Assembly: GCA_002085305.1 (NCBI GenBank)
Contig: NATJ01000002.1
Span: 1-29,312, forward strand
Origin: Epsilonproteobacteria bacterium 4484_65
GTDB taxonomy: Bacteria; Campylobacterota; Campylobacteria; Campylobacterales; Sulfurovaceae
DNA length: 29,312 nucleotides
Direction: 5' to 3'
Shown in pieces: positions 6,649 to 15,707 of the stretch. The first letter of the stretch is position 1. Each line of letters opens with the position of its first letter. Under the pieces are notes generated by a model. It saw only the letters and a list, made by a program, of their open reading frames with translations, was not told where the DNA came from and did no database searches. Made by a program: the position numbers and the translations under genes.

Positions 6649-7737
6649 ATGCCAGCAGACATGAACGACTATTTTAAAAAGAAAAGACCAAGCAATAACT
6701 CAAATAACAATAACAACAGTGGTGGAGGAAGTAACTTTGAAAATCCTCTAGGAAATATGGGTAAAGGTGCTCCATGGATATTTATTCTCTTAGCTATAGG
6801 ATTTGGAATTTTTGTACTTAAACCATTTACCATCATCAACTCCGGTGAAGTTGGGATCAAAGTAAATACCGGTAAATTTGAACAGGAAGCACTTCCTGCC
6901 GGACTACATTTTTATATCCCAGTTCTACAAAAAATCATCCCTGTAAATACACGTATCAGACTCATCACATACTCTAATGTCAGCACCGGTGCACTTGGTG
7001 ATTCGTATAGAGGTTTTGAAGGCGGCTTACGTAGAAACCCTGCTATTTCAGTACTCGATAAAAGAGGTTTGACAGTAAACATCGACATTGCTGTACAGTA
7101 TCGTCTTAAAGCAGAATCTGCACCAGCTACCATTGAAAAATGGGGTTCAAGCTGGGAAGAGAAGATCATTAACTCTAAAGTAAGAGAAGTGGTACGTGAT
7201 GTTGTTGGACAATACACTGCAGAGCAACTTCCAGAAATGCGTAATGAAATTGCTGCAGCCATAGAAACAAAAGTAAAAGAGAGTGTAGATGAGCTTCCAA
7301 ATCAACCAGTAATACTTACTTCTGTTGAACTTAGGACCATTAACCTTCCTACGAAGATCAAAGACCAAATAGAACGCGTTCAAATTGCAAAACAAGATGT
7401 AACCATAGCAGAGCAGCAAAAAGAAAAAGCAAAACAACAAGCACAAAAAGCTGCTGAAATCGCAAAAGGTGAAGCAGAAAGAAACCGTATTGAAGCACAA
7501 GGTGAGGCAGATAAAATTCGTATTGAGGCTGAAGAGCAAGCTAAGGCAAATACCTTGATCTCACGATCATTAACTCCTGAACTCCTTGAACTAGAGCAGA
7601 TCAAGACACAAGGGAAATTTAACGAAGCACTTAAAGTAAACAAAGATGCAAAGATTTTCCTAACACCTGGTGGAGCGGTACCAAATATTTGGGTGAATAC
7701 ACAAGGTAAAGAAAAACTTTTAAGTACACAACAATAG
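6649..7737 (+). CDS. SPFH/prohibitin-family membrane protein
   Basis: A 362-residue member of the SPFH (stomatin/prohibitin/flotillin/HflK) group, the family that organises membrane proteins and proteases. A low-complexity Asn/Ser/Gly stretch (about 15-28) precedes one membrane helix at about 42-58. The band-7 domain follows (INSGEVGIKVNTGKFEQEALPAGLHF, then GLTVNIDIAVQYRL). A long Gln/Ala/Lys/Glu-rich coiled coil spans about 240-300 (IAEQQKEKAKQQAQKAAEIAK). Campylobacter species carry a close counterpart of about the same length. The N-terminal poly-Asn tract is typical of these. The exact client is unknown, and assignment to HflK rather than generic prohibitin is not possible from sequence. 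Confidence 0.88.
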   Translation: MPADMNDYFKKKRPSNNSNNNNNSGGGSNFENPLGNMGKGAPWIFILLAIGFGIFVLKPFTIINSGEVGIKVNTGKFEQEALPAGLHFYIPVLQKIIPVNTRIRLITYSNVSTGALGDSYRGFEGGLRRNPAISVLDKRGLTVNIDIAVQYRLKAESAPATIEKWGSSWEEKIINSKVREVVRDVVGQYTAEQLPEMRNEIAAAIETKVKESVDELPNQPVILTSVELRTINLPTKIKDQIERVQIAKQDVTIAEQQKEKAKQQAQKAAEIAKGEAERNRIEAQGEADKIRIEAEEQAKANTLISRSLTPELLELEQIKTQGKFNEALKVNKDAKIFLTPGGAVPNIWVNTQGKEKLLSTQQ

Positions 7738-7742
7738 AACCA

Positions 7743-7813
7743 TAGGGTGTTGTCTCCCGACAACACCAATAACAAATTTATAATTTACGGTGTTGTGAGG
7801 GCACAACACCCTA
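7743..7813. repeat. Composite palindrome: two 9-bp hairpins that also pair with each other
   Basis: Hairpin A (7746-7767) has stem GGTGTTGTC / GACAACACC and loop TCCC. Hairpin B (7789-7810) has stem GGTGTTGTG / CACAACACC and loop AGGG. The outer arms TAGGGTGTTGT (7743-7753) and ACAACACCCTA (7803-7813) are exact complements, so the whole 71 bp can also fold as one long hairpin. The TAGGGTG head is shared with the REP-like hairpins at 8521-8731. It sits between the SPFH gene and hisIE and may act as a terminator or attenuator, or be a BIME-like REP pair. Confidence 0.65.
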
Positions 7814-7831
7814 TACACTGGAGACCACATT

Positions 7832-8512
7832 ATGAACATAGACTGGAATAAAACCCCCCTTATCCCTGCAATAGCACAAGACAACGAAACAAACCAAGTA
7901 CTTATGCTTGCCTATATGAATGAAGAGGCTTACAATCTTACCCTCTCTACAGGATTCGCACACTACTTCAGTAGAAGCAAACAACGCATCTGGAAAAAAG
8001 GTGAAAGTTCTAACCATACACAAGAGGTAAAAGATGTACTTCTTGACTGTGATGCAGATACAGTAGTATTGAAAATAAAACAAAATGGTGTAGCCTGTCA
8101 CACAGGAAGAAAAAGCTGTTTCTTCACTTCAGTGGTCCAAGATAAAATTATCTTAGAACAAGAAGTAGATACAGATGCCATCTATGGCGTAGTAGATACC
8201 CTTTACCATACTATTTTAGAGCGCAAGAATACTTTAAATAATAATGCTTCTACCGAAACTAAATCTTGGACTAAAAAATTGCTTGATAATAAAGAACTCA
8301 TGCTCAGCAAGATCCGTGAAGAAGCAGATGAAGTATGTGTTGCTATAAATAAAGAGAGTGATGAACAAGTCATCTACGAATCTGCCGACCTACTTTACCA
8401 TACACTAGTAGGACTAGGTTACCGTGATATTTCTCCTGATAGAGTAAAACAAGAGTTAGCAAGAAGATTTGGTTTAAGTGGCCTAGAAGAAAAAGAAAGC
8501 CGTTCTAAATAA
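7832..8512 (+). CDS. hisIE: Bifunctional phosphoribosyl-AMP cyclohydrolase / phosphoribosyl-ATP pyrophosphatase
   Basis: Cytosolic bifunctional enzyme for steps 2 and 3 of histidine synthesis. The protein has 226 residues. The N-terminal HisI domain (about 1-105) shows VLMLAYMNEEAY, YFSRSKQRIWKKGE, LDCDADT (metal-binding Asp) and NGVACHTGRKSCF (zinc/metal Cys and His). The C-terminal HisE domain (about 120-215) shows KIREEADEVCVAINKE and ESADLLYHTLVGL, the MazG-like metal site. Length and domain order match the standard fused form. GGAG lies 9 nt before ATG. It is convergent with purF across a repeat-filled gap. Confidence 0.95.
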   Translation: MNIDWNKTPLIPAIAQDNETNQVLMLAYMNEEAYNLTLSTGFAHYFSRSKQRIWKKGESSNHTQEVKDVLLDCDADTVVLKIKQNGVACHTGRKSCFFTSVVQDKIILEQEVDTDAIYGVVDTLYHTILERKNTLNNNASTETKSWTKKLLDNKELMLSKIREEADEVCVAINKESDEQVIYESADLLYHTLVGLGYRDISPDRVKQELARRFGLSGLEEKESRSK

Positions 8513-8520
8513 ACCATCAC

Positions 8521-8565
8521 GTAGGGTGGATTGCCCAACGGAAATGCCCTTGGGGTATATCCACC
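8521..8565 (+). repeat. REP-like hairpin 1
   Basis: Begins with a GTAG head. The outer stem is GGTGGAT (8525-8531) with ATCCACC (8559-8565), and an inner stem is CCCAA with TTGGG around a GC-rich loop. It lies 8 bp after the hisIE stop and could terminate that transcript, but the head and stem match the neighbouring repeats, which suggests an interspersed repeat family. Confidence 0.6.
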
Positions 8566-8594
8566 GCCAAAATAAATTTCATATTGAAACAAAT

Positions 8595-8614
8595 GGTGGG
8601 AAATCCCACCCTGC
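8595..8614 (-). repeat. REP-like hairpin 2
   Basis: GGTGGG (8595-8600), loop AAAT, CCCACC (8605-8610), followed by CTGC. Read on the minus strand it begins GCAGGGTGGG, the same body as the other copies with a variant head. Confidence 0.55.
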
Positions 8615-8661
8615 GCGCAAGTTATCAAAGGTGATGCATTATGGTGTCATTTATTAAAAAA

Positions 8662-8687
8662 GGTGGGCATAAAATGCCCCACCCTAT
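8662..8687 (-). repeat. REP-like hairpin 3
   Basis: GGTGGGCAT, loop AAA, then ATGCCCCACC with one extra C as a bulge, followed by CTAT. On the minus strand it begins ATAGGGTGGGG. Same family as the hairpins on either side. Confidence 0.55.
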
Positions 8688-8702
8688 GGTAAAAAAGTAG
8701 GT

Positions 8703-8731
8703 GTAGGTGGGCTTTATTAAGCCCCATCTAC
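8703..8731. repeat. REP-like hairpin 4 / possible purF terminator
   Basis: GTAGGTGGGCTT, loop TATT, then AAGCCCCATCTAC: the four-base ends GTAG and CTAC also pair. It lies 11 bp beyond the purF stop on the minus strand and could end the trxB-dapB-purF transcript, although no clear U-tract follows in that direction. Confidence 0.55.
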
Positions 8732-8741
8732 CCAAACAAAG

Positions 8742-10112
8742 TTAGCACCCTCCAGCACACCCAGGACTTTCCGCATTACCCCCAGCAAAATAGTTCCCAT
8801 CAAAACTCACAAGTGAATACGTTCTTTCATTACCAAGTGACTCTTTAAGCCCTTCAATAGAGAGAAAACCAAGAGAGTCAGCACCCATATTTTTTGCTAT
8901 CTCTTCAGGAGTATATTTGGTAGAGACAAGTTCTTCTTTGGTTGGGGTATCTATACCATAACGACAAGGATATTTTATCTCAGGTGCTGCTATACGCATA
9001 TGTACCTCTTTGGCACCTGCTTCTTTAAGCATACGTACTATCTGTTTAGAGGTTGTACCACGCACAAGTGAATCATCAATAATGGCTACTCTTTTACCTG
9101 CAATAAGATGTTTTATCGGTGAGAGTTTGAGTTTTACTTTTAGGTCACGTATCTCTTGTGTTGGCTCAATGAATGTACGACCCACATAGTGATTACGTAC
9201 GATCCCCATCTCAAACGGTACGCCAAGTCCATCCGCATATCCTTTAGCCGCTGCTACACCAGAATCTGGTACAGGCAACACCAGATCTATCTCTGTAGGA
9301 GTCTCTTTTGCCAATCTTTTTCCCATCTCTAAACGCATCTCATAAACATTTTTACCATCGATGATAGAGTCTGGTCTTGCAAAATAGATATACTCAAATG
9401 CACAAGGATGGTAATCTGCTTCGAATATCTGCTCACTTACAGGCTCTTTCCCCTCTTCAAAAATAAGCATCTCTCCTGGTTCTACATCACGTACAAAATC
9501 TGCACCCACTAAGTCAAAAGCACAAGTTTCAGATGAAACAATATAACCACCATCTTTTAGTTTTCCAAGACTAAGAGGACGAATACCAAAACGATCACGG
9601 ATAACAAACATTTTAGAACGGCTTTGTATCGCTAGACAATATGCACCTTCTATTTTAGTCAGCATATCCTTAATACGATCAACCAAAGAATCCTTTTGAG
9701 ACTTGGCTATAAGATGTATAATATTCTCTGTATCCATATCGGTCTGAAAAATAGCACCTCTATCGATGAGTTCATTTCTTACTTCAAGCTTATTGATAAG
9801 GTTACCATTATGAACAACAGATATTTCTCCCAATTTATACTTGGCAAATACAGGCTGTGCATCTCCTGCTGATTCACTCCCTGCTGTAGAATAACGGTTA
9901 TGACCTACTGCACAACATCCTTCCATACTATCAAGTGTCTCTTGTGAAAAAACATCAGCAACCATCCCACGCTTTTTATAAATAGAAATTTTCTCTCCAT
10001 TGGATATGGATATCCCTGTAGCCTCTTGCCCTCTATGCTGCATTGAAAACAGGGAATAATACGCTACCGTAGAAGCTTTTTTTGCACCAAATACACCTAC
10101 AATTGCACACAT
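8742..10112 (-). CDS. purF: Amidophosphoribosyltransferase
   Basis: First committed step of purine synthesis: PRPP plus glutamine gives phosphoribosylamine. The protein has 456 residues, family length. Cys2 after Met is the Ntn glutaminase nucleophile (MCAIVGV). QHRGQEATG (25-33), GHNRYSTAG (70-78) and HNGN (101-104) build the glutaminase site. The PRPP loop IDDSLVRGTTS lies at 345-355. The C-terminus ends in a Cys/Gly-rich tail (SPGCAGGC). It starts 1 bp after the dapB stop, third in a trxB-dapB-purF operon on the minus strand. A REP-like hairpin follows. Nothing unusual in the catalytic core. Confidence 0.97.
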   Translation of the reverse strand: MCAIVGVFGAKKASTVAYYSLFSMQHRGQEATGISISNGEKISIYKKRGMVADVFSQETLDSMEGCCAVGHNRYSTAGSESAGDAQPVFAKYKLGEISVVHNGNLINKLEVRNELIDRGAIFQTDMDTENIIHLIAKSQKDSLVDRIKDMLTKIEGAYCLAIQSRSKMFVIRDRFGIRPLSLGKLKDGGYIVSSETCAFDLVGADFVRDVEPGEMLIFEEGKEPVSEQIFEADYHPCAFEYIYFARPDSIIDGKNVYEMRLEMGKRLAKETPTEIDLVLPVPDSGVAAAKGYADGLGVPFEMGIVRNHYVGRTFIEPTQEIRDLKVKLKLSPIKHLIAGKRVAIIDDSLVRGTTSKQIVRMLKEAGAKEVHMRIAAPEIKYPCRYGIDTPTKEELVSTKYTPEEIAKNMGADSLGFLSIEGLKESLGNERTYSLVSFDGNYFAGGNAESPGCAGGC

Positions 10113-10113
10113 A

Positions 10114-10881
10114 TTAAATTCCTAAACAGTCATTGATAGAGTAAAGACCACTCTCTTGATCTACAAGCCATGTAGCTGCACGAATGGCACCTTTTGAAAA
10201 TGTCTCTCTGCTGGTAGCGGTATGATTGAGTTCTATAAACTCACCATCATTATAAAAACCAACTGTATGGCGACCTACGATGTCACCACCACGAAGAGCC
10301 ATAACAGCTATCTCATCTTTGGTTCTTGCACCTATTTGCCCATCTCTTCCACTTACACGTACTGCATCTAAGTCTAAGCCACGTCCTTTAGCTGCAAATT
10401 CACCTAAAGTAAGTGCTGTTCCCGATGGTGCATCTACTTTATATCTATGGTGCTGTTCTACGATCTCAATATCAAAATCTGTAAGTGTTGCTGATACTTT
10501 TTCAACCAACTGTTTAAGCAATGCAATACCTGCTGACATATTTGAAGAGTAAAGTACTGGCATCTCTTTAGAAGCCTCTGTTAAAAGATTTTGCTGATGT
10601 GCTGTAAACCCAGTTGTTGCAATAACAAGTGCTGTAGGATTTTTCAAAGCTTCTTCACAAAGTTCCTGTGTTGCAACAGGTGCAGAGAAATCTATCACTA
10701 CGTCACATATTTCAAGCACTGCTTTCATACTGTTTGTTACCAACACATCAGCTGGGACATCTATTTTTAGTTCATCAAATACATGCAGTGCACTAAGCAT
10801 TAATGCTTCATTTTCCAATACATTTTTAATAAGGTGTTCACCCATTCTACCTGTACTGCCTACAATACCAACTTTTGCCAT
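10114..10881 (-). CDS. dapB: 4-hydroxy-tetrahydrodipicolinate reductase
   Basis: Reduces 4-hydroxy-tetrahydrodipicolinate in the diaminopimelate/lysine pathway, using NAD(P)H. The protein has 255 residues, normal length. The Rossmann motif GSTGRMG is at 8-14. The catalytic segment VEQHHRYKVDAPSGTAL has H144/H145 and K148 followed by the substrate-binding SGTA. ALRGGDIVGRHTVGF and ELNHTATSRETFSKGAIRAA are family-typical. It is encoded 14 bp after trxB and 1 bp before purF, so the three genes form one transcript although their pathways differ. Confidence 0.96.
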   Translation of the reverse strand: MAKVGIVGSTGRMGEHLIKNVLENEALMLSALHVFDELKIDVPADVLVTNSMKAVLEICDVVIDFSAPVATQELCEEALKNPTALVIATTGFTAHQQNLLTEASKEMPVLYSSNMSAGIALLKQLVEKVSATLTDFDIEIVEQHHRYKVDAPSGTALTLGEFAAKGRGLDLDAVRVSGRDGQIGARTKDEIAVMALRGGDIVGRHTVGFYNDGEFIELNHTATSRETFSKGAIRAATWLVDQESGLYSINDCLGI

Positions 10882-10895
10882 TCTCTAATCCTTAT

Positions 10896-11834
10896 TTATG
10901 CTTGTTCTTGAATATATGAAATTACTTGAAGTGCTGCTGTTGCACCGTCACCCGCTGCTGATACAACTTGTTTAGGAGCTTCTATACGCATGTCACCCGC
11001 TGCAAAAAGTCCAGGTACTGATGTTTTCATACTGAGATCTACAATGACCTGACCCCAGTCATTCACATTACAGACAAATTCACCATTTTCATCTTTCAGT
11101 ACAGAGTTACTTACATCATGACCTACAAAAACAAAAAGACCTGTATTGTCCATATGCGTGATCGTGCCATCATTATTTTTGATATCCACACCTGTCAGTC
11201 CCATAGCATCACCTACTGCTTCTTCTATCACAGAGTTTGTAATGAGGTGTATATTGTCTTTTCTCATAACTCTATCTAATGTAGGTGGTGTTGCTCTAAA
11301 CTCATCACGTCTATGCACAACATACACATCTGAACAAATGTTTGAAAGATAAAATGCTTCTTCTAAGGCCGTATCTCCACCACCTAAAACTGTAACAGGT
11401 TTGTCTTTATAGAAAAACCCATCACAAGTAGCACAAGTACTCACACCTTTTCCAAAATATTCATTTTCGCCTTTGAAGCCGGCTCTTTTAGGTACTGACC
11501 CTGTACAGACAATGACTGTCATTGCTTCTACAGTTTCTCCACCTTCAAGTGTTACCATAAAATGTTTACCCGTTTTAGCCACACGCTCTACTTTTTTCAT
11601 CTCATGCTTGAGTCCAAAGTAAAAACACTGTTCTTGCCAGGTATCCATAAAATCCATACCTGTTTTATCATGTTCGAAAAACCCCGGGTAGTTCTCTATC
11701 TCAGAACTACCGGTGATCTGCCCGCCAGGCAACCCCATCTCAAACATTGTTACATTCTTAAGTCCACCACGTGTAGCATAAAGCCCTGCAGTAAGTCCCG
11801 CTGGCCCGCCACCGATGATTGCACAATCTAACAT
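10896..11834 (-). CDS. trxB: Thioredoxin-disulfide reductase
   Basis: FAD enzyme that reduces thioredoxin with NADPH. The protein has 312 residues. FAD-binding GGGPAG is at 8-13, the redox-active CATC at 134-137, NADPH-binding [10 protein letters not shown] at 151-160, and the C-terminal FAD motif GLFAAGDMR follows. The start at 11834 has AAGGAAT upstream. The closest gene upstream is trxA (142 bp away) on the same strand, with a terminator after trxA, so trxB probably has its own promoter. A -10-like TATAAT lies on the minus strand at 11877-11872. It heads the trxB-dapB-purF transcript. Confidence 0.96.
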   Translation of the reverse strand: MLDCAIIGGGPAGLTAGLYATRGGLKNVTMFEMGLPGGQITGSSEIENYPGFFEHDKTGMDFMDTWQEQCFYFGLKHEMKKVERVAKTGKHFMVTLEGGETVEAMTVIVCTGSVPKRAGFKGENEYFGKGVSTCATCDGFFYKDKPVTVLGGGDTALEEAFYLSNICSDVYVVHRRDEFRATPPTLDRVMRKDNIHLITNSVIEEAVGDAMGLTGVDIKNNDGTITHMDNTGLFVFVGHDVSNSVLKDENGEFVCNVNDWGQVIVDLSMKTSVPGLFAAGDMRIEAPKQVVSAAGDGATAALQVISYIQEQA

Positions 11835-11940
11835 TTGATTCCTTCATAAAATATTTAAACAAATGATACCTATTATACTATGTAAATACTTGGTTAAAAA
11901 TTTTAGAAGATTCTATCTAAATGTAGATATAAAAGAAGTG

Positions 11941-11966
11941 TTTAAAAGAGGGAGTTTGTCCCTCTT
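11941..11966 (-). terminator. Intrinsic terminator after trxA
   Basis: A perfect 8-bp stem AAGAGGGA / TCCCTCTT with a 5-nt loop lies 10 bp beyond the trxA stop. On the minus strand the stem runs into TTTTAAA. Good match to a Rho-independent terminator, with a short U-tract. Confidence 0.7.
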
Positions 11967-11976
11967 AATGCATAAC

Positions 11977-12294
11977 TTACAGTTGTGCGTTGATTTTATC
12001 AGCAAATGCATCTTTAGAAGCTGCACCTACCATTTGGTCTACCACTTCACCATCTTTGAAGAAAAGGATCGCTGGAATTGATCTGATACCATATTTTACA
12101 GCTAAGTCTTGCTGCTCATCTGTATTTACTTTAGCGATAGTTGCTTTTCCGTCAAAATCTTCAGCTAATTCTTCAACTACTGGAGCGATCATTCTACAAG
12201 GTCCACACCATGGAGCCCAAAAGTCTACCATTGTTACACCTTCAGCTACTGTTGCTTCAAAGTTGTCTGCTGTTAATTCTACATATTTTGCCAT
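11977..12294 (-). CDS. trxA: Thioredoxin
   Basis: Cytosolic disulfide reductant of 105 residues. Active site WCGPC with cysteines at 30 and 33, preceded by DFWAPW; conserved cis-proline segment IRSIPAILFF; C-terminal GAASKDAF. There is no signal peptide, so this is the general thioredoxin rather than a periplasmic one. It is a separate transcription unit ending in a hairpin terminator, immediately before its reductase gene trxB, the usual Campylobacterota pairing. Confidence 0.97.
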   Translation of the reverse strand: MAKYVELTADNFEATVAEGVTMVDFWAPWCGPCRMIAPVVEELAEDFDGKATIAKVNTDEQQDLAVKYGIRSIPAILFFKDGEVVDQMVGAASKDAFADKINAQL

Positions 12295-12406
12295 GTTTAA
12301 ATCCTTTAAATTTTTATTTGAAAATTATATCTTAATTTCGCTAATGAGTTATAGCTTATCTTTATTATTTTGTCAACTATTTTTAACTCTACTGCAAAAT
12401 ATACAC

Positions 12407-13198
12407 TTATTGTGTAGAAATAGTGTGTAGTGTAATTTCAGGATATTCTGCAGAACGTGTTCCCTCTATCACTTTAGTTGATGCTCCTTTAACTGTATAG
12501 ACAAACGAAATCTTAGGCTTATTAGTAGTATTTTTATTTGCCCTATGCAATAAAAGGGAGTGAAAGATCACTACATCTCCTTTTTCTAGCGTTGTTGATA
12601 CTTTTTTCTCTATAAGAGGGATATTTTGATCAAACTCTTCTTTCAAGTACTCTTTTTCATCAAACTGCTCAGGCTTAAATTTCATGCGATGACTCCCCGG
12701 TATAAACTCAAGAACTCCATTTTCACTATACTCATCATCTAGAGCCAACCAGATACTTACAAGATTGTCATCTGAATAACGCCAGTATCGTCTATCTTGA
12801 TGCCATCTTGTTTGGGTACTTTGATGTGGCATTTTTGTCATGATAGAGTTATGATGTGCAGTAGTGATAACGACTTGATCATTTAAGACCTGCTGTAAAA
12901 CAGGTCGTATTTTCTCATCTTCCATCCACTCTTTAAAAAGAATATCCCGACTATATACTTGTCGTAAACGTCTAACAGTAGTACCGGCTTCTTCGCTGCT
13001 ATAGTCGGTCACATCCGTACGATATGCTTTAGATTTTACACCATAACCTACTTCAGTTTCTATAGGCTCTATCTTATACTTCAAATGTACTTTTGCTACA
13101 TCCAAAATAGCGTCACACTTTTCTTTGTCTGCAAAATCTCTCAAAATTAAAAAACCATCTTGGTTAAATTGTAGGAGTTGTTCATTTGAGAGTATCAT
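12407..13198 (-). CDS. Phytanoyl-CoA dioxygenase (PhyH) family protein
   Basis: A 263-residue Fe(II)/2-oxoglutarate-dependent oxygenase-like protein. The HxD iron pair is at H133/D135 (RWHQDRRYWR). The distal histidine is probably H218 (LLLHRANKN), with a downstream basic residue (KPKISF) for 2-oxoglutarate. The central VSIWLALDDEYSENGVLEFIPGSH is a clear PhyH signature. No partner genes reveal the substrate. It lies 31 bp downstream of yraN on the same strand. Possible substrates include small-molecule secondary metabolites or lipids, but nothing here distinguishes them. Confidence 0.85.
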   Translation of the reverse strand: MILSNEQLLQFNQDGFLILRDFADKEKCDAILDVAKVHLKYKIEPIETEVGYGVKSKAYRTDVTDYSSEEAGTTVRRLRQVYSRDILFKEWMEDEKIRPVLQQVLNDQVVITTAHHNSIMTKMPHQSTQTRWHQDRRYWRYSDDNLVSIWLALDDEYSENGVLEFIPGSHRMKFKPEQFDEKEYLKEEFDQNIPLIEKKVSTTLEKGDVVIFHSLLLHRANKNTTNKPKISFVYTVKGASTKVIEGTRSAEYPEITLHTISTQ

Positions 13199-13229
13199 AA
13201 GACTACCTTTAGAGTATCATTGAAAAAGA

Positions 13230-13571
13230 TTATAGCGTAACATTCTCTATAAACTCTACCTCATCATGACGAATAATAAGTGCATCAATACTGAATGCGA
13301 CATCTAAATTTTTTGTTTTCATATAATAGTGTGCAGAGTTGATCACCTTTCGGAGTTTTGCAGGAGTTACATTATAGATGGGATCAAAATCTGCTTTACC
13401 ACTTTTGACTTCGATAAAATGTAAAACATTATCTCTTTGTGCGATGATATCTATCTCCCCTAGCTTACGTGCAAAATAGTTACGCTCAAGGATAATAAAA
13501 CCCTCCTGTTCCAAAAAAGCTGTTGCCAAATCTTCACTTTGGTCACCGTACTTCTTAGGAAGTTCTCTCAT
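13230..13571 (-). CDS. yraN: YraN/UPF0102 family nuclease-like protein
   Basis: A 113-residue member of UPF0102, with the restriction-endonuclease-like fold. Motif GEIDIIAQRDN followed by LHFIEVKSGK gives candidate catalytic residues E39, D41, E54 and K56. The molecular role of the family is not firmly established. It starts immediately after the formate dehydrogenase stop (TAA then ATG, no gap), so it is translated from the same mRNA. Campylobacter has the same gene next to trxA and hom; here the formate dehydrogenase gene sits upstream. Confidence 0.88.
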   Translation of the reverse strand: MRELPKKYGDQSEDLATAFLEQEGFIILERNYFARKLGEIDIIAQRDNVLHFIEVKSGKADFDPIYNVTPAKLRKVINSAHYYMKTKNLDVAFSIDALIIRHDEVEFIENVTL

Positions 13572-15683
13572 TTAGCTACACGCTACTTCTGAACCTACAG
13601 GTATGATATCTACCTTAACAGATTTAAATCGTGCTGTAAGTATCAGCTCATCACTCTCATCTCCAAAGACTGCATTGATACGGCTCTTTGCATGATGAAA
13701 AGTACAAAAAAGTGTCTTAGGCTTCACTTTATCCGTATATCTTACACCGAGTGCTTCTGTCTCACCATACTCACTTTTGAGTATGACTTTATCTCCAAAT
13801 TTACCTTCATCTTCGACTGAAGCCAAGAGCACATCTTCACTATGCTTATTATAAAGTGACTCTGTACGTTTTGTCTGTGCTGCATTGTTATAGTGAGGCA
13901 GTGCACGCCCCGTTGTAAGATAAAAACCTTCTAAAGAATCATCATAAAACTTTTTATCAAGTATCGCCTGTATCATACCTCGTGGCTCATACTGTTTATA
14001 GACATACTTACCCAAGCCATCATCTGTACGGAAATCAAGCAGGTGAAGTATAGGGGTATCTTCATGATAAATAGGCCACTGCATACCACGCTTTCTATGG
14101 CGCTCCAGTCTATAGTATGCAGCACCGGAGAAACGTCTAGGTGCCACTACTCGTACTTCATTCCAGACATCTTCACTTGTCTTAAAGTTAAAGTTTTTTC
14201 CATCACCAAGTTTCTCAGCCATTTGTGTTAAAATTTCCCAGTCATCCGGTAGATCAGACTTTACAAGTGGCTGAGAAAGGTGTAATCTTCTCATTGCATT
14301 CACATAGACACCTGTCTTCTCATAAGCAGACTTTACACCTATAATGATATCTGCTTTCTTAGTCACATCTGTCATAAATAACTCTTGTACCATAGTAAAC
14401 TCAAGGTTATCCATAGCCTTATCTATTTTATCTATATTTGGATGTATATGCGTGATATCTTCACCCATATTGAGTAGTGCTTTGATACGCCCTTCATTCA
14501 TAGCATCCATCAGCTGCGGTGTCATAAGTCCAACCGTTGGTGCATCCTGATAATCTGGCAGATAGTAAGGAAGACAGCCCATATCACAAGCACCCTGTAC
14601 ATTATTTTGTCCACGCAGTGGCATAAGTCCTGCACCCATCTTACCTATATTTCCAGTCATCAATGCTAAGTGAGTGATAGCCATAACCGCGTAAGAACCA
14701 TCTAAGTGCTCAGTAATTCCAAGCCCCCAAAAGATCATTGATTTTTTGACTGCATACTCTCTGGCTATATTTGGGATCATCTTTGCAAGATATTCATACC
14801 CTTCTAACTCTTTTACAAATGCCGGGTTTGCATAAGGGTCATTTAGTATCTTCTCTTTAAAAGTATCAAAATCTTTTGTACGGTTATCAATAAACTTTTG
14901 ATCATACAGCTCTTCATCTATGATCACATATGCCATCATATTGAGTATGAGTAGATTTGCTTCATAGGGGATGACACAATTATATTTAGCAAGTTTTGCC
15001 AGCTTTGTCTCACGCACATCGATCACTGCCAGGTTATTATGCTGTTTTGCTACAGAGACTATACGGTTTGCTATGATAGGGTGTGCTTCCATCGTATTGG
15101 AACCGATCACCACCATAAATTCAGTCTCATAGATATCATTATAAGGGTTTGTTGCAGCACCCTCCCCTATGGTAGTCTTCATACCTTTGAGACTAGGAGA
15201 GTGACATACCCTTGCACAGTTATCAACATGTGGTGACTCCATTGTCTCACGACAAAATTTCTGGAATGCATAGGCAGATTCGCATGATGTCCTCGCCCCT
15301 CCAATGGCACAAAAGCTGTCTCCACCATATTTCTCTTTTATCTCACTTAGCTTTATACTTGCTATAGACGTAGCCACATCCAGCTCACAAGTCATAAATT
15401 CACTGTCAAACTCAGTAAGTTCAGCTCCAAAAGTATCTTGGATATATGGATTTTTAGCTAAAAATGTTTTACGTATACGTGGCTCTCTGATACGGTCTTT
15501 AGCATCTACAAAGTCATATCCGTACTTCCCCTTGATACAAAGCTTCCCTTCAGAAACCACACCATCTTTCTGAGCAAATATCTTTTTAATTTTATTATCT
15601 TCCACTACAGCAGTGATATCACAACCTACACCACAGTAGGTACAGACACTCTCTATTTCTTCACTATCATATTTTTTTATCAT
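13572..15683 (-). CDS. Formate dehydrogenase alpha subunit, cysteine type (molybdopterin enzyme)
   Basis: A 703-residue catalytic subunit of a Mo/W-bis-MGD formate dehydrogenase of FdhF type. The N-terminal 4Fe-4S motif uses C14, C17, C21 and C49 (CTYCGVGC). The active-site segment NCARVCHSPS has Cys160, where selenoenzymes have Sec, followed by His161. IGSNTMEAHPI, MTGNIGKMGAGL and RGQNNVQGACDMG are further MGD-binding signatures. There is no twin-arginine signal, so it is predicted cytosolic. No beta, gamma, FdhD or FdhE gene is adjacent. It could work as a single-subunit or hydrogenase-linked FDH, or pair with an unlinked ferredoxin/NADH module. It needs Moco, whose genes moeA and moaA in this window are damaged. 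A related family member with another substrate is possible. Confidence 0.85.
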   Translation of the reverse strand: MIKKYDSEEIESVCTYCGVGCDITAVVEDNKIKKIFAQKDGVVSEGKLCIKGKYGYDFVDAKDRIREPRIRKTFLAKNPYIQDTFGAELTEFDSEFMTCELDVATSIASIKLSEIKEKYGGDSFCAIGGARTSCESAYAFQKFCRETMESPHVDNCARVCHSPSLKGMKTTIGEGAATNPYNDIYETEFMVVIGSNTMEAHPIIANRIVSVAKQHNNLAVIDVRETKLAKLAKYNCVIPYEANLLILNMMAYVIIDEELYDQKFIDNRTKDFDTFKEKILNDPYANPAFVKELEGYEYLAKMIPNIAREYAVKKSMIFWGLGITEHLDGSYAVMAITHLALMTGNIGKMGAGLMPLRGQNNVQGACDMGCLPYYLPDYQDAPTVGLMTPQLMDAMNEGRIKALLNMGEDITHIHPNIDKIDKAMDNLEFTMVQELFMTDVTKKADIIIGVKSAYEKTGVYVNAMRRLHLSQPLVKSDLPDDWEILTQMAEKLGDGKNFNFKTSEDVWNEVRVVAPRRFSGAAYYRLERHRKRGMQWPIYHEDTPILHLLDFRTDDGLGKYVYKQYEPRGMIQAILDKKFYDDSLEGFYLTTGRALPHYNNAAQTKRTESLYNKHSEDVLLASVEDEGKFGDKVILKSEYGETEALGVRYTDKVKPKTLFCTFHHAKSRINAVFGDESDELILTARFKSVKVDIIPVGSEVACS

Positions 15684-15707
15684 ATTCTGCCCTTAAATGA
15701 TTAAATC

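Noticed and set aside
7147..7775. Overlapping minus-strand ORFs of 130 and 131 codons opposite the SPFH gene
   Set aside because: Mirror frames of a repetitive Gln/Ala/Lys/Glu coiled coil give long Cys/Phe/Ser-rich antisense frames; no ribosome site and no protein-like composition.
8513..8741. CRISPR array in the repeat-rich gap
   Set aside because: The units are hairpins of unequal length and orientation with irregular spacing, not identical direct repeats with unique spacers; no cas genes.
13572..15683. Possible selenocysteine (in-frame TGA) formate dehydrogenase
   Set aside because: The frame is open and the active-site position is encoded as Cys160 (VCHSPS); no SECIS is needed.
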